Shown here one piece after another: positions 47,269 to 56,249 of a DNA stretch of 64,000 nt. Below the pieces are notes generated by a model. It did no database searches. It was not told where the DNA came from and saw only the letters and a list, made by a program, of their open reading frames with translations. Source of the DNA: Azophilus sp026709365 (GTDB lineage: Bacteria; Pseudomonadota; Gammaproteobacteria; Pseudomonadales; Azotimanducaceae); contig OZ241345.1 in assembly GCA_965200175.1 (NCBI GenBank), positions 3,869,572 to 3,933,571 of the forward strand. The letters run 5' to 3'. Each line of letters opens with the position of its first letter. Position 1 is the stretch's first letter. The translations under genes and the position numbers were made by a program.

Positions 47269-48684
47269 CAAGTGGGCGACGAGATCTCACGCCGCCACTT
47301 CAACGCCGAGGACTTCAGCGTGTTCCGCTTTCGTCTCGACGAGGAGACGCGCCTGCTCGCCGAGCAGTTCAGCGGCAACCGATTCAGCGAACGGGGCGAC
47401 ATCGCCGGCTTCGAGCTCGAGGCCTGGCTGGTTGACCGAAACGGTAACCCGCTGCCGGAAAACGACCGCTTCCTAAGCCATCTCAACAACCCCTTGGTGG
47501 TGCCGGAACTGGCCAACTACAACGTGGAGTTGAATGGCAGCCCCACCGCGCTGTCGGGACGCGCCTTCTCGCGCCTGCACGATGAGCTCTCCGCCACTTG
47601 GCAGGCTTGCCAGGCAGCCGCCGGCGACCTTGGCTGCGAGCTGGTGACCATCGGCATCCTGCCCACTATCAAGGACGTCATGCTCAACTCCGCACACATG
47701 TCGCGAATGGTGCGCTACCAAGCCCTCAACGACCGGGTGATGGCGCTGCGCGACGGCAAGCCCCTGGCGGTGCGCATCAGGGGTGAGGATGAGCTGGCCA
47801 TGCAGCACTCCGACGTGATGCTGGAAGCCGCCACCACGTCGTTCCAGATTCACCTGCAATGCAAGCCGGACAACGCCGTGCGGGACTTCAACGCCGCCAT
47901 GGCCGTCTCCGCGCCCATGGTGGCAGCCTGCGCCAACTCACCCTCGCTGTTCGGGCGTCGGCTATGGGCGGAGACCCGCATTCCCCTCTTCGAGCAGGCC
48001 GTGGACATTGGCCCCCACTATCCGCAGCGAGTGGATTTTGGGTCTGGGTTCGCCGAGGACTCCCTGTTCGAGATCTTCGCCGCCAACCAGCAGCAGCACC
48101 CCATCCTGATTCCCGCGGTGGCCGATGGCGCGCCAGGCAAGTTCGCCCACGTGCGCTTTCACAACGGGACCATTTGGCGCTGGAACCGTCCCCTCATCGG
48201 CTTCGACCACGACGGCCAAGTCCATTTGCGCATCGAGCACCGCTCGGTTTCCGCCGGGCCGACCATCCGCGACTGCGTTGCCAACGCCGCCCTGTTCTTC
48301 GGCTTGGTGCGCGGCTTGAGCTTGGCGGATGAAGCCATAGAGGGCCAATTGAGCTTCGAGACCGTGCGCGCCAACTTCTATGCGGCCGCCCGCCATGGCA
48401 GCGGCGCTGAACTGGTCTGGCGGGACGGGCCGCTGAGCGCCCGGGCGCTGCTGCTCGATGAGCTGCTGCCCCTCGCCCGGCGCGGGCTTGCCCACTACGG
48501 CATCCCGGAAGCGGAGATTGATGAGCATCTGGGATTGGTGGAGGCGCGCGTCGAGTCCGGCCAAAACGGCGCCGAGTGGCAGCGGCGCTGGGCGCGGGCG
48601 CACGGCATGGACGGCAATCGCTTGGTCATGGCCTACCTGGAACGCCAAAACCAAGGCGAGCCAGTTCACGCTTGGCCCCTATGA
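47269..48684 (+). CDS. glutamate-cysteine ligase-like (GCS2/ATP-grasp-type carboxylate-amine ligase family) protein
   Basis: 471 residues from GTG at 47269 (VGDEISRRHFNAEDF). ERGDIAGFELEAWLVD is the N-terminal active-site region of GCS2-type ligases; later HMSRMVRYQALNDRVM, AATTSFQIHLQC and HLRIEHRSVSAGPT are shared by the group. It joins an amino group to a glutamate-like carboxylate. It may make gamma-glutamylcysteine or another gamma-glutamyl product. The next gene overlaps it by 4 bp. Confidence 0.75.
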   Translation, partial: QVGDEISRRHFNAEDFSVFRFRLDEETRLLAEQFSGNRFSERGDIAGFELEAWLVDRNGNPLPENDRFLSHLNNPLVVPELANYNVELNGSPTALSGRAFSRLHDELSATWQACQAAAGDLGCELVTIGILPTIKDVMLNSAHMSRMVRYQALNDRVMALRDGKPLAVRIRGEDELAMQHSDVMLEAATTSFQIHLQCKPDNAVRDFNAAMAVSAPMVAACANSPSLFGRRLWAETRIPLFEQAVDIGPHYPQRVDFGSGFAEDSLFEIFAANQQQHPILIPAVADGAPGKFAHVRFHNGTIWRWNRPLIGFDHDGQVHLRIEHRSVSAGPTIRDCVANAALFFGLVRGLSLADEAIEGQLSFETVRANFYAAARHGSGAELVWRDGPLSARALLLDELLPLARRGLAHYGIPEAEIDEHLGLVEARVESGQNGAEWQRRWARAHGMDGNRLVMAYLERQNQGEPVHAWPL

Positions 48685-49676
48685 CTGCCGTCTTGCGATG
48701 CATTGCGGGCCTGCCGCCCGGCTTGCTCGAGGTGGAGGCGCCAGCCCTGAACGACCGGCTCGGCGCACCTGCCCTGCTGCGTCTCAAGGGCGTCGAGCCC
48801 ACCCCGCTGCTGATCAGCGTCCTGCTGCACGGCAACGAAACCAGCGGCTGGGACGGGCTGCGGCAGGTGCTGCGACGCCGCGCCGCTAGGCTGCCGCGCG
48901 ATCTGCTGATTCTCATCGGCAACGTCAGGGCCGCGGCCGCCGGCGTGCGCACGCTCCCGGACCAAACGGACTTCAATCGCATATGGCGGCCCGCCAGCGG
49001 GATCGCCAGGGAAGTGCTGGATGCCATCGGCGATGAGCCGCTGATGGCAGTGGTGGACCTGCACAACAACACCGGCAGGAACCCCGCCTACGCGGTGCTG
49101 ACCGATCTCTCCCCCGGCAGCCTCGGCCTGGCCCGCCTGCATGGCGGCGCGGGCGTGATCGTGGAGGAGCCGGACACGGTGCTGACCCGAGCCTTTGCCG
49201 GACGGGCGCCCAGCATCGCCCTCGAACTCGGCCCGGTGGACGATCCCGAAGCCAAGGGCCGAGCCATCCGCTACTTGGATGGCCTGCTCGACCTGCCAAG
49301 GGCGCCGACCGCCCGCACTGACCAGCTGCGCCTCTACCGAACGCTCGCTCGGGTGCATCCGCCAGCAAACGCCACATTCGGATTTTCCAGCGCCAGCCAA
49401 GGCAACCGCGACCTGATCCTCAACGGCGGCTTGGAGGCCAGCAACTTTCGCCCGCTGCCGGCGGGAACGGAGTTTGGACGGGCCAAGGACGGGTTCAACC
49501 TGCAGGTGCTCGACAACAGCCACCGGGACGTCACGAGCCGCTTCCTGGAAGTGCGCAACGGCCGCATCCTGGCGACCCGCACCCTGACGCCCGCCATGTA
49601 CACCACCGACGCCAGCGTGGTCCGGCAGGACTGCCTCTGTTATCTCATGGCGCCTGCGGCCGATGCGCGCGCTTGA
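48681..49676 (+). CDS. succinylglutamate desuccinylase/aspartoacylase-like M14 metallopeptidase
   Basis: 331 residues from ATG at 48681 (ATGA overlap with the ligase). Zn ligands are in LLHGNETSGWDG (H, E) and VVDLHNNTGRNPAYAV (H). LELGPVDDPEAKGRA resembles the catalytic Glu region. It should hydrolyse an N-acyl or amide-linked amino acid. Coupling to the ligase-like gene and a permease suggests a shared small-peptide or conjugate pathway. Confidence 0.75.
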   Translation: MTAVLRCIAGLPPGLLEVEAPALNDRLGAPALLRLKGVEPTPLLISVLLHGNETSGWDGLRQVLRRRAARLPRDLLILIGNVRAAAAGVRTLPDQTDFNRIWRPASGIAREVLDAIGDEPLMAVVDLHNNTGRNPAYAVLTDLSPGSLGLARLHGGAGVIVEEPDTVLTRAFAGRAPSIALELGPVDDPEAKGRAIRYLDGLLDLPRAPTARTDQLRLYRTLARVHPPANATFGFSSASQGNRDLILNGGLEASNFRPLPAGTEFGRAKDGFNLQVLDNSHRDVTSRFLEVRNGRILATRTLTPAMYTTDASVVRQDCLCYLMAPAADARA

Positions 49677-49745
49677 CTGAGGAGCGGCGGTGGAGGGAAG
49701 CGGCGACCAATCGTCACGAGCTCGAAGGGGATGAATCGGCAAGGG

Positions 49746-52178
49746 TCAGTTCCCTTGCCCGGATCCCCCGCGCCCATCCCGCATCAGCCGGAAGATCCGC
49801 TCCGGCGTAATCGGCAGTTCGGTGACCTCGCAATCGAACGGCGCGAGCGCGTCGGCAACGGCGTTGGCGATCGCTGCGGGCGCTCCGATGGTCCCGCCCT
49901 CGCCCATGCCCCGAATCCCGCCGAGGGTCTGCGGTTTTTCCAAGTCCAGATGAACCTGCTCCATGCGGGGCACCTCCGCTGCTGAGGGCAGCACATAGTC
50001 CATGAAGCTTGCGGTCAGGTTTTGGCCCTGCTCGTCGAAGATCACCTCCTCAAGCAGGGCGGCGCCAATGCCCTGGGCCACCCCGCCGTGGTTCTGGCCT
50101 TCGACGATCCGGGGGTTGATCAGCTGCCCGCAGTCCTCCGCCACGAGGTACTTCAGCACCTTCACTTGGCAGGTCTCGCGGTCCACTTCCACCAGTGCGA
50201 TGTGGGTGCCGCAGGACGTGGTGCCCCACTCGGGGTCGTACATGCGGCTCGCCGAGAGCTCGCCGAGTTCGTTCTTCAAGTCCGTGGCAATGGCGCCCTG
50301 CCGGGAATAGTAGGTCTTGGCCAACTCACCGAAACCGATCCTGCGGTCGGAGTGCGGGGCCGAGAAGCCCGCTTCGGCCAAGGTCACCTCCTCGGGCGGA
50401 GCGTTGAGCATCAACCCGGCGACCCGCAGCAGGCGTTCCTTGAGCGCGGCGCAGGCGAGCATGGCCGCCCCCGCGCCCATGACGGCCCCGCGGCTGGCGT
50501 AGGAACCGGTGCTGTGGGCGACTGCCGCAGTATCCCCTTGGACGATGGTGACGTCCTCAATGGCCACGCCGAGCTCGTCGGCAACCACTTGGGAGAGCGC
50601 CGTTTCAAGGCCTTGGCCGAAGGAGGTCACGCCAAAACGCGCCGTGATGCCGCCGGTCGAGTCGAGGCAGACGTGGGCCGTTTCGGTGCCCGTGTTGAAG
50701 GGCATGCCGGGCGATGCGGACAGCCGGGAGCCGATGCCGGTCAACTCCGCGTAGGTAGCCATGCCGATGCCGAGCAGGCGTCCCTGCTCGCGAGCCTCCT
50801 TCTGCTGCCTTCTGAGCGACTCGTAGCCAATGGCCTCGCAGGCTTCGGCCAAGCTCTCCGTGAACCCGGAGCGATCCCAGACAATCCCCGATGCGACCTT
50901 GTACGGGAAGTCCTCTGGCTGCACGAGGTTGCGCAGCCGCATCGCCTTCGGATCCTGCCCCAAGCGCCTCGCCGCCATATCGACCAAGCGCTCCATCACG
51001 AAGGTGGCGGCTGGCCGGCCGACGCCCCGATAGGGCCCCAACGCCGTTTTGGAAGTCGCCACGCATCGGACCCGGCCTTGGTAGGCATCGATCCGGTAGG
51101 GGCCGGGCAGGAAGCTCGCCACCTGAACCGGCTCGATTCCGGCGGTGAAGGGGAAAAGTGAGTAAGCGCCCACATCGCCGATGACGTCGGCGCGCAGCCC
51201 CAGGAAGTTGCCCTCCTCGTCCAAAGCCAGTTCAGCTTCGACGACCTCATCAAAGCCGTGGCTGGTGGCGGTGAGGTCCTCAAGCCGGTCGGACGTCCAC
51301 TTGACGGGACGTTCCAGCCTGCGGGAGAGAACGCAGACCAGCACCTCCTCGGGATAGAGCGAGGTTTTGCCGCCAAAGCCTCCCCCGACATCCGGGGCGA
51401 CCACCCGCAGGCGGCTTCCGGGGATGGCCAAGCAGTCCACCAGCGCGTCCCGAACGATGCCGGGGACTTGGGTGGAGGTGTGCAGGGTCAGGGAGTCCGC
51501 AGCACCGCGATAGTCGGCGAGGTAGCACCGGTTCTCCAGTGCCGCCGGCGCCTTGCGGCGAAAGCGGAACCGCTCCTTCACCGCCACCGGCGGATTGTGG
51601 AACGCCTGCTCGACCTCGCCGCGCTGGAACTTGCGTTCGACCAAGACGTTGGACGAGGTGCCGTCGTGGAGCCTGGGCGCGTCTTCGGCCAGCGACCGCA
51701 GCGGATCCACGAGGCTTTCCAGCGCTTCGTACTCGACTTCAATGAGCGCTGCGGCGTCTTCGGCCAGATAGCGGCTCTCGGCCACGACCGCAGCGATGGC
51801 CTCCCCGGCGAATCGCGCCTTTTCCTTGGCCAGAATCGGCTGTGCGGTGGGCTGGTAGCCGCGCATGCGCGATTGGGCGACGATGGGCTGAAAGTCCGCC
51901 TCGATGTCCTCGGCGACGTAGATGGCGACCACGCCCGGGCAGGCTGCGGCGGCTTTCGAGTCCACTTTCAGGATGCGGGCATGGGCATGGTCGCTGCGGC
52001 GGAAGGCGACGTGCAGCGTGCCGGCGATTGCGACGTCATCCACGAACCGGCCCCGGCCAGTGAGCAGCCGGCCGTCCTCGCGCCGCTCAACCGGCGCGCC
52101 GACGTACTTCGGGCGGCTAATGGCCGTCTCCCCCGTCGTCGGCCGCCGGAGCCGCGCAGGATCGCTGCGCTTCCTCAA
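49746..52178 (-). CDS. coxL: xanthine dehydrogenase-family molybdopterin-binding subunit (CoxL-like, form II)
   Basis: 810 residues. N-terminal aldehyde oxidase hammerhead domain (YVGAPVERREDGRLLTGRGRF), Mo-binding domains with GGGFGGKTSLYPEE and the active-site loop GPYRGVGRPAATFVMER, and a C-terminal IRGMGEGGTIGAPAAI with the conserved Glu. The loop is PYRGVGR, not the VAYRCSFR of true form I CO dehydrogenase, so CO is unlikely to be the substrate. The start is uncertain because it overlaps coxM by about 62 bp; no later ATG exists. Confidence 0.85.
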   Translation of the reverse strand: MRKRSDPARLRRPTTGETAISRPKYVGAPVERREDGRLLTGRGRFVDDVAIAGTLHVAFRRSDHAHARILKVDSKAAAACPGVVAIYVAEDIEADFQPIVAQSRMRGYQPTAQPILAKEKARFAGEAIAAVVAESRYLAEDAAALIEVEYEALESLVDPLRSLAEDAPRLHDGTSSNVLVERKFQRGEVEQAFHNPPVAVKERFRFRRKAPAALENRCYLADYRGAADSLTLHTSTQVPGIVRDALVDCLAIPGSRLRVVAPDVGGGFGGKTSLYPEEVLVCVLSRRLERPVKWTSDRLEDLTATSHGFDEVVEAELALDEEGNFLGLRADVIGDVGAYSLFPFTAGIEPVQVASFLPGPYRIDAYQGRVRCVATSKTALGPYRGVGRPAATFVMERLVDMAARRLGQDPKAMRLRNLVQPEDFPYKVASGIVWDRSGFTESLAEACEAIGYESLRRQQKEAREQGRLLGIGMATYAELTGIGSRLSASPGMPFNTGTETAHVCLDSTGGITARFGVTSFGQGLETALSQVVADELGVAIEDVTIVQGDTAAVAHSTGSYASRGAVMGAGAAMLACAALKERLLRVAGLMLNAPPEEVTLAEAGFSAPHSDRRIGFGELAKTYYSRQGAIATDLKNELGELSASRMYDPEWGTTSCGTHIALVEVDRETCQVKVLKYLVAEDCGQLINPRIVEGQNHGGVAQGIGAALLEEVIFDEQGQNLTASFMDYVLPSAAEVPRMEQVHLDLEKPQTLGGIRGMGEGGTIGAPAAIANAVADALAPFDCEVTELPITPERIFRLMRDGRGGSGQGN

Positions 52179-53031
52179 GCAAGCGCTTCACCAGCCCATG
52201 GCATAGATGCCGACGGTAGTCGGCGGAAGCATGCAGGTCGGCGTTCGGGTTGATCGCGTCGCGCACGGCACAGGCCGCCTGGTGCGCCAACTCCGGGGTG
52301 AGGCGCCTTTGGCCGCGAATCATCCGCTCAGCGACGGGAACCCGAACGGCGGTGTCGGCCACTCCGGCAAGGGCGATGCGGGCGTCCGTGATTCGGGGTC
52401 CGCCCGTAAGCCGGCTGCCGCCCACTGAAAGGGTGACGGCGGCAGCGCACAGCGCGAAGTCGCCCGCCCGCAGGGCCACTTCGTCGAACGCCCAGGCCGT
52501 GCGGCGGGGCAGCGCCGGGAAGTCGATGCGCAGCAGAATCTCATCGGCATCAAGGCTCGAGGTGAGCGCGCCCAGCAGGAAGTCCTGGGCGTCTATCGCG
52601 CGCTTGCCGCTGGGGCCGACGGCATGGAGCCGCGCCTGGAGCAGGACGGCCAGCAAGGGCCACTCGGCGGCAGGGTCGGCGTGGACCAAGCTGCCGCCAA
52701 TGGTGCCGCGGTTGCGGATGGCCAAATGCGCCACATGCCGCATCACTTCGCCCATCACCGGAAAGCGCTCCCGAATGAGCGCGGAGGTCTCGACCTCGTG
52801 GTGGGTGGTCAGGGCGCCGACTCGCACCGACCGACCGTGGGGGAGAATGCCGCGCAGTTCGGCAATCCCGGTCAGGTCGATCAGCAGGTCCGTGGCCAGC
52901 AGGCGGAAGTTCAGCATCGGGATCAGGCTTTGGCCCCCGGCGAGCAGCTTGGCTTGGGGCGCGGCGGCGAGCCTTGCCAACGCCTCGTCAATCGACTGCG
53001 GCGCGCAATAGTCGAATGGAGCGGGCTTCAC
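52117..53031 (-). CDS. coxM: xanthine dehydrogenase-family FAD-binding subunit (CoxM-like)
   Basis: 304 residues. The FAD-binding motifs LLAGGQSLIPMLNFRL and IRNRGTIGGSLVHADPAAEWP are typical. It carries electrons between the two [2Fe-2S] clusters of CoxS and FAD. It is in the operon order S, SDR, CoxG-crotonase, M, L. Confidence 0.87.
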   Translation of the reverse strand: MKPAPFDYCAPQSIDEALARLAAAPQAKLLAGGQSLIPMLNFRLLATDLLIDLTGIAELRGILPHGRSVRVGALTTHHEVETSALIRERFPVMGEVMRHVAHLAIRNRGTIGGSLVHADPAAEWPLLAVLLQARLHAVGPSGKRAIDAQDFLLGALTSSLDADEILLRIDFPALPRRTAWAFDEVALRAGDFALCAAAVTLSVGGSRLTGGPRITDARIALAGVADTAVRVPVAERMIRGQRRLTPELAHQAACAVRDAINPNADLHASADYRRHLCHGLVKRLLEEAQRSCAAPAADDGGDGH

Positions 53032-53037
53032 GGGAAG

Positions 53038-54492
53038 CTACCGTCCCATGAACTTCGGCGCCCGCCCTGCGGCGAAGGCGGCGCGGCCTTCCTGGTAGTC
53101 CGCGCTCGCGCCGGCCTCGCGGATGAGCTGCGCGGCTTGGCGTTCCACGTCAGCGGGAACGCCGTAGGCCAAGCCGTTCAGCAGGGCCTTGCTGCCCGAG
53201 GCCGTGAGCGGCGCGGCGGCGAGAATCGCCTCAAGGAAGGGCGCGATCGACTCGCTTAGGTCATCTGCGTCGATCACTTGATCGATCAGGCCAATGGCGT
53301 GGGCTTGAGCCGCATCCACCCGCTCACCGACGCAAAGCATGCGCTTGGCCCAAGTTAAGCCAACCAAGGCGAGCAGGGTTTGGGTGCCGCGCAAGCCATA
53401 GACCACCGAGAGCTTCGCGGCCGGTATGCGGAACCTAGCCCTTGCCGTGGCGATTCTGAAGTCGCAGGCCATGGCGATGGCCAAGCCGCCACCGAAGCAG
53501 TAGCCGTCAATTGCGGCAACTACCGGGCGCTTGCAGGCAAGGATCGCATCGGCGACCTGGTCAACGGCCTGCTCATAGACCCCGACCTGTTCCGGCGTGC
53601 TGCGGACCTCGCCAAACTCGGTCACGTCGGCGCCCGAGGAGAAGTTCTCCCCGGCGCCTCGAATCACCAGGCAACGAACGTCGTCGTTGGCGCCCAAGTC
53701 ACGAACGGTCTGCGCCAGTTCCCGCCACATTCCTAAGGTCAGGCAGTTGACGCGCTCCGGCCGGTTGATGGTGACCAGGCCGACGCCCGAACCGACTTCA
53801 ATCTCGAAAAAGCCGGTTGGCAGCACTGCTGCGTCAACGCCGTCGGCGGATGCGGCGGTTGAGTCTCGGGTTGCTGCCCCGTCAGGCTGGCTGGGAAGCG
53901 CCTGAATTTCGGGGGCGCTTGCGGACGGGTCGGCGGCAGCGGAAGCTGGCTTTGCGCGTTTCGCTGCCCGCTGCGCCCGCAATTTGCGGATGAGCTGCCG
54001 CCAGCCGCCCGGTGCGGCGGACGTCCGGGCGGCGCCGGCTTCGGGCGGCAGGCCGCCACCTTCGACGACCGCCGCAAACCGCTTGAAGAAGCGCTCGATC
54101 CAGACCTGGGCGGTCGATTCGATCAGCCGCGAGCCGATCTGCGCGAGCTTGCCGCCCAGCCGAAACTCGGCGTCGTAGCGGAGCCGAGTGCAGTCGCCGT
54201 CCTCGCTCAGCCGGATGTTGACCGTGGCGTTGGCAAAGCCGGCCAGTCCCCCCTTGCCGGCCGCGGTCAGGGTGCAGCTCTCCGGTTCGATGATGTCCGA
54301 GAGCGTGGCGACGCCCTCAAAACGCGCCCGAACGGGGCCAACGCGGGCAGCCACCACACCGGTCATTTGATTGCCCACCCGCTCCAGGGACTCGCAATCG
54401 GGCACGGCCCGACGCAGCACTTCGGGATCGTTGAGGCCGGCCCAAGCCTTTTCCCGGGGCAGGCTCAGCTCGGTTTCACCGGAAATGTCCAA
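53038..54492 (-). CDS. fusion of CoxG-type (SRPBCC) domain and enoyl-CoA hydratase/isomerase domain
   Basis: 484 residues. Residues about 1-150 are a CoxG domain (SLPREKAWAGLNDPEVLRRA, then ARFEGVATLSDIIEPESC), which in Cox systems helps deliver or anchor the Mo hydroxylase at the membrane. An Ala/Ser/Pro-rich linker (about 155-225) joins it to a crotonase domain with oxyanion motifs AGENFSSGADVTEF and DGYCFGGGLAIAMACDFRI. The usual catalytic Glu positions read PAAK rather than a PE-x motif, so ordinary hydratase activity is doubtful. Stop and start spacing to the neighbours is 6-9 bp. Confidence 0.82.
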   Translation of the reverse strand: MDISGETELSLPREKAWAGLNDPEVLRRAVPDCESLERVGNQMTGVVAARVGPVRARFEGVATLSDIIEPESCTLTAAGKGGLAGFANATVNIRLSEDGDCTRLRYDAEFRLGGKLAQIGSRLIESTAQVWIERFFKRFAAVVEGGGLPPEAGAARTSAAPGGWRQLIRKLRAQRAAKRAKPASAAADPSASAPEIQALPSQPDGAATRDSTAASADGVDAAVLPTGFFEIEVGSGVGLVTINRPERVNCLTLGMWRELAQTVRDLGANDDVRCLVIRGAGENFSSGADVTEFGEVRSTPEQVGVYEQAVDQVADAILACKRPVVAAIDGYCFGGGLAIAMACDFRIATARARFRIPAAKLSVVYGLRGTQTLLALVGLTWAKRMLCVGERVDAAQAHAIGLIDQVIDADDLSESIAPFLEAILAAAPLTASGSKALLNGLAYGVPADVERQAAQLIREAGASADYQEGRAAFAAGRAPKFMGR

Positions 54493-54501
54493 GACAGCGA
54501 C

Positions 54502-55260
54502 CTAGTCCGCCATGCTGTAGCCGCCGCTGACGCTGACCACCTGGCCAGTGACCCAAGCGGTGGCGTCGGACGCCAGAAACACCACGGTGGGCGCCACGTC
54601 CTTCGGAAACCCCATGCGGCGCAGCGGATACTGGCGCTCGATCTTGGCCCGGTTGGCCTCCAGCCACGCCTTGTCGGCATGGGCGGTTTCCAGCATCCCG
54701 AAGGCGACCGCGTTGGCCCTGACGTTGAATCGGCCGAGCTCCTTGGCGATGGACTTGGTGAGCGCGATGGCGGAGCCGCCGGTGGCCGCCTTGATGGGAA
54801 TGTTGGCCTCCCCCACCCTGGCGGAGTCCCCGACGATGTTGACGATGCGGCCGTCGGCCTGGTCGATCATCACTTGGGCGACGGCATGGCAGGCGTTGAT
54901 GATGCCGTAGTGGCAGACGTCGGTCTGCTGCCGCCACTGCTCCGGGTTGCTGTTCACGAACCGCTCCTGGATGGCGAGGCCGGCGTTGTTCACCAGAATG
55001 TGCAGGGCGCCAAGGTCCGCGACCACCTGCCCGACCATGGCGCGGACGGCTTCATAGTCCGTGACGTCGGCGGCATAGGCCTTGGCCCGCCCGCCGCTGG
55101 CAAGAATCTCCTGGACCAAACTCTCCGCCTGATCGGACGAGCCTCTGTAGTTGACTGCCACGGTGGCGCCTTCGCCGGCGAGCGTTCGGCTGATTTCCGC
55201 ACCCACGTCGCGCGCGCCGCCAGTGACCAGCGCAACCTTGCCTTTCAATCCGAGATCCAT
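54502..55260 (-). CDS. SDR-family protein lacking the catalytic Tyr/Lys
   Basis: 252 residues. The nucleotide site TGGARDVG (13-20) and NNAG (91-94) are intact. The active-site segment reads GDSARVGEANIPIKAATGGS: S146 is present, but the Tyr position is K157 and the Lys position is G161. It should therefore bind NAD(P) without normal dehydrogenase chemistry, or use a different mechanism. It lies 3 bp from coxS and 9 bp from the CoxG fusion, in the same operon. Confidence 0.8.
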   Translation of the reverse strand: MDLGLKGKVALVTGGARDVGAEISRTLAGEGATVAVNYRGSSDQAESLVQEILASGGRAKAYAADVTDYEAVRAMVGQVVADLGALHILVNNAGLAIQERFVNSNPEQWRQQTDVCHYGIINACHAVAQVMIDQADGRIVNIVGDSARVGEANIPIKAATGGSAIALTKSIAKELGRFNVRANAVAFGMLETAHADKAWLEANRAKIERQYPLRRMGFPKDVAPTVVFLASDATAWVTGQVVSVSGGYSMAD

Positions 55261-55263
55261 CCA

Positions 55264-55773
55264 TCACTCCTGTTGGGTTTGCTGATTCGCGGCTTCGCTT
55301 TGGGCAAGATCGTCCCGCGCCGCGATGACCGCGTCAACGATATTTTGGTATCCCGTGCAGCGGCACAGGTTGCCGGAGAGCAGTTCGCGAATCCGGTTCT
55401 CGTTCTCCAGCGGATACTTGTTCAGCATGTCCTCGATGGTGGCCAGAAAGCCCGGCGTGCAGAATCCGCACTGCAGCGCATGGCACTGCTTGAAAGTTCG
55501 CTGCAGCGCGCTTAGCGATTGGGCCTGCCCGTGCCCTTCTACCGTGCGCAGCTCGGCGTTGTCCGCCTGAACGGCCAGCGTGAGGCAGCTGCGAACGCTG
55601 TCCCCGTCGATCAGCACCGTGCAGGCGCCGCAAATGCCTTGTTCGCAGCCGACGTGGGTGCCGGTCAGGTTCAGCGTCTGACGCAGGAAGTCCGAAAGCA
55701 GCAGGCGCGGCTCCACGCTGCGTTCGTGGCGCACGCCGTTGACGGTGACGGCGATCCTCCTTTCGAATGGCAC
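55264..55773 (-). CDS. coxS: [2Fe-2S] iron-sulfur subunit of Mo hydroxylase (CoxS-like)
   Basis: 169 residues from GTG at 55773, with GAGGAAAG 7 bases upstream; the longer frame to 56130 is repeat sequence. The N-terminal plant-type cluster uses C43, C48, C51 and C63. The C-terminal cluster uses C102, C105, C137 and C139 (CGFCTPG ... CRCTGYQN). It is the first gene of the hydroxylase operon. Confidence 0.9.
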   Translation of the reverse strand: MPFERRIAVTVNGVRHERSVEPRLLLSDFLRQTLNLTGTHVGCEQGICGACTVLIDGDSVRSCLTLAVQADNAELRTVEGHGQAQSLSALQRTFKQCHALQCGFCTPGFLATIEDMLNKYPLENENRIRELLSGNLCRCTGYQNIVDAVIAARDDLAQSEAANQQTQQE

Positions 55774-55907
55774 GGTCAGTCTTTCCTCAAGCGTCGGCAA
55801 GGGCGGTGTGGCTGGGCGCGGCAAGTTTGCCGTTTCACGGCTGAGCCATCCCCAGCGGAATGTCTCACGGCTGCACCATATGGGCAACGGGTGGCCTTGT
55901 CCAACCC

Positions 55908-56010
55908 GCGCCTCTCGCCCAGAGGGCGAGAGGCGGCTGGAGTTTCGCTGCGCGAAACTTCGCGCGCACTCGTCGCACAGGTCGGATTCGATATGTTTCC
56001 GAGCCCGCAC
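55908..56010. repeat. two-hairpin dispersed repeat, full copy
   Basis: Variable hairpin CGCCTCTCGCC / GGCGAGAGGCG (55909-55935), constant hairpin GGAGTTTCGC / GCGAAACT (55939-55961), then GCGCGCACTCGTCGCACAGG and GATATGTTTCCGAGCC. It is upstream of the Mo hydroxylase operon, the same orientation as the copy at 24551. Confidence 0.8.
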
Positions 56011-56249
56011 AGCCGACCGGCTGGCTCCCGCTCCGGGATGGCCCGAACGCTCCGCCCCGCGCCGAGGCCCGCCCATAGCGCCTTGGGTGGACAGACACCT
56101 GCTCAGGCTCATGATTCTTGGCGCGGGCAACCACGCTCGGCTGTGGTTCTGGCCGGATGGCGGACATGCCCCGGAAGAGATCGGAGCACGGTTTTGCCGC
56201 CTGGTTCGGGACTCCGTCTGCGGCTAGGGAAGGAGAGCGAAGCCGATGA

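Noticed and set aside
49746..55773. True aerobic carbon monoxide dehydrogenase
   Set aside because: The large-subunit loop is PYRGVGR, not the VAYRCSFR motif of CO-oxidising form I enzymes.
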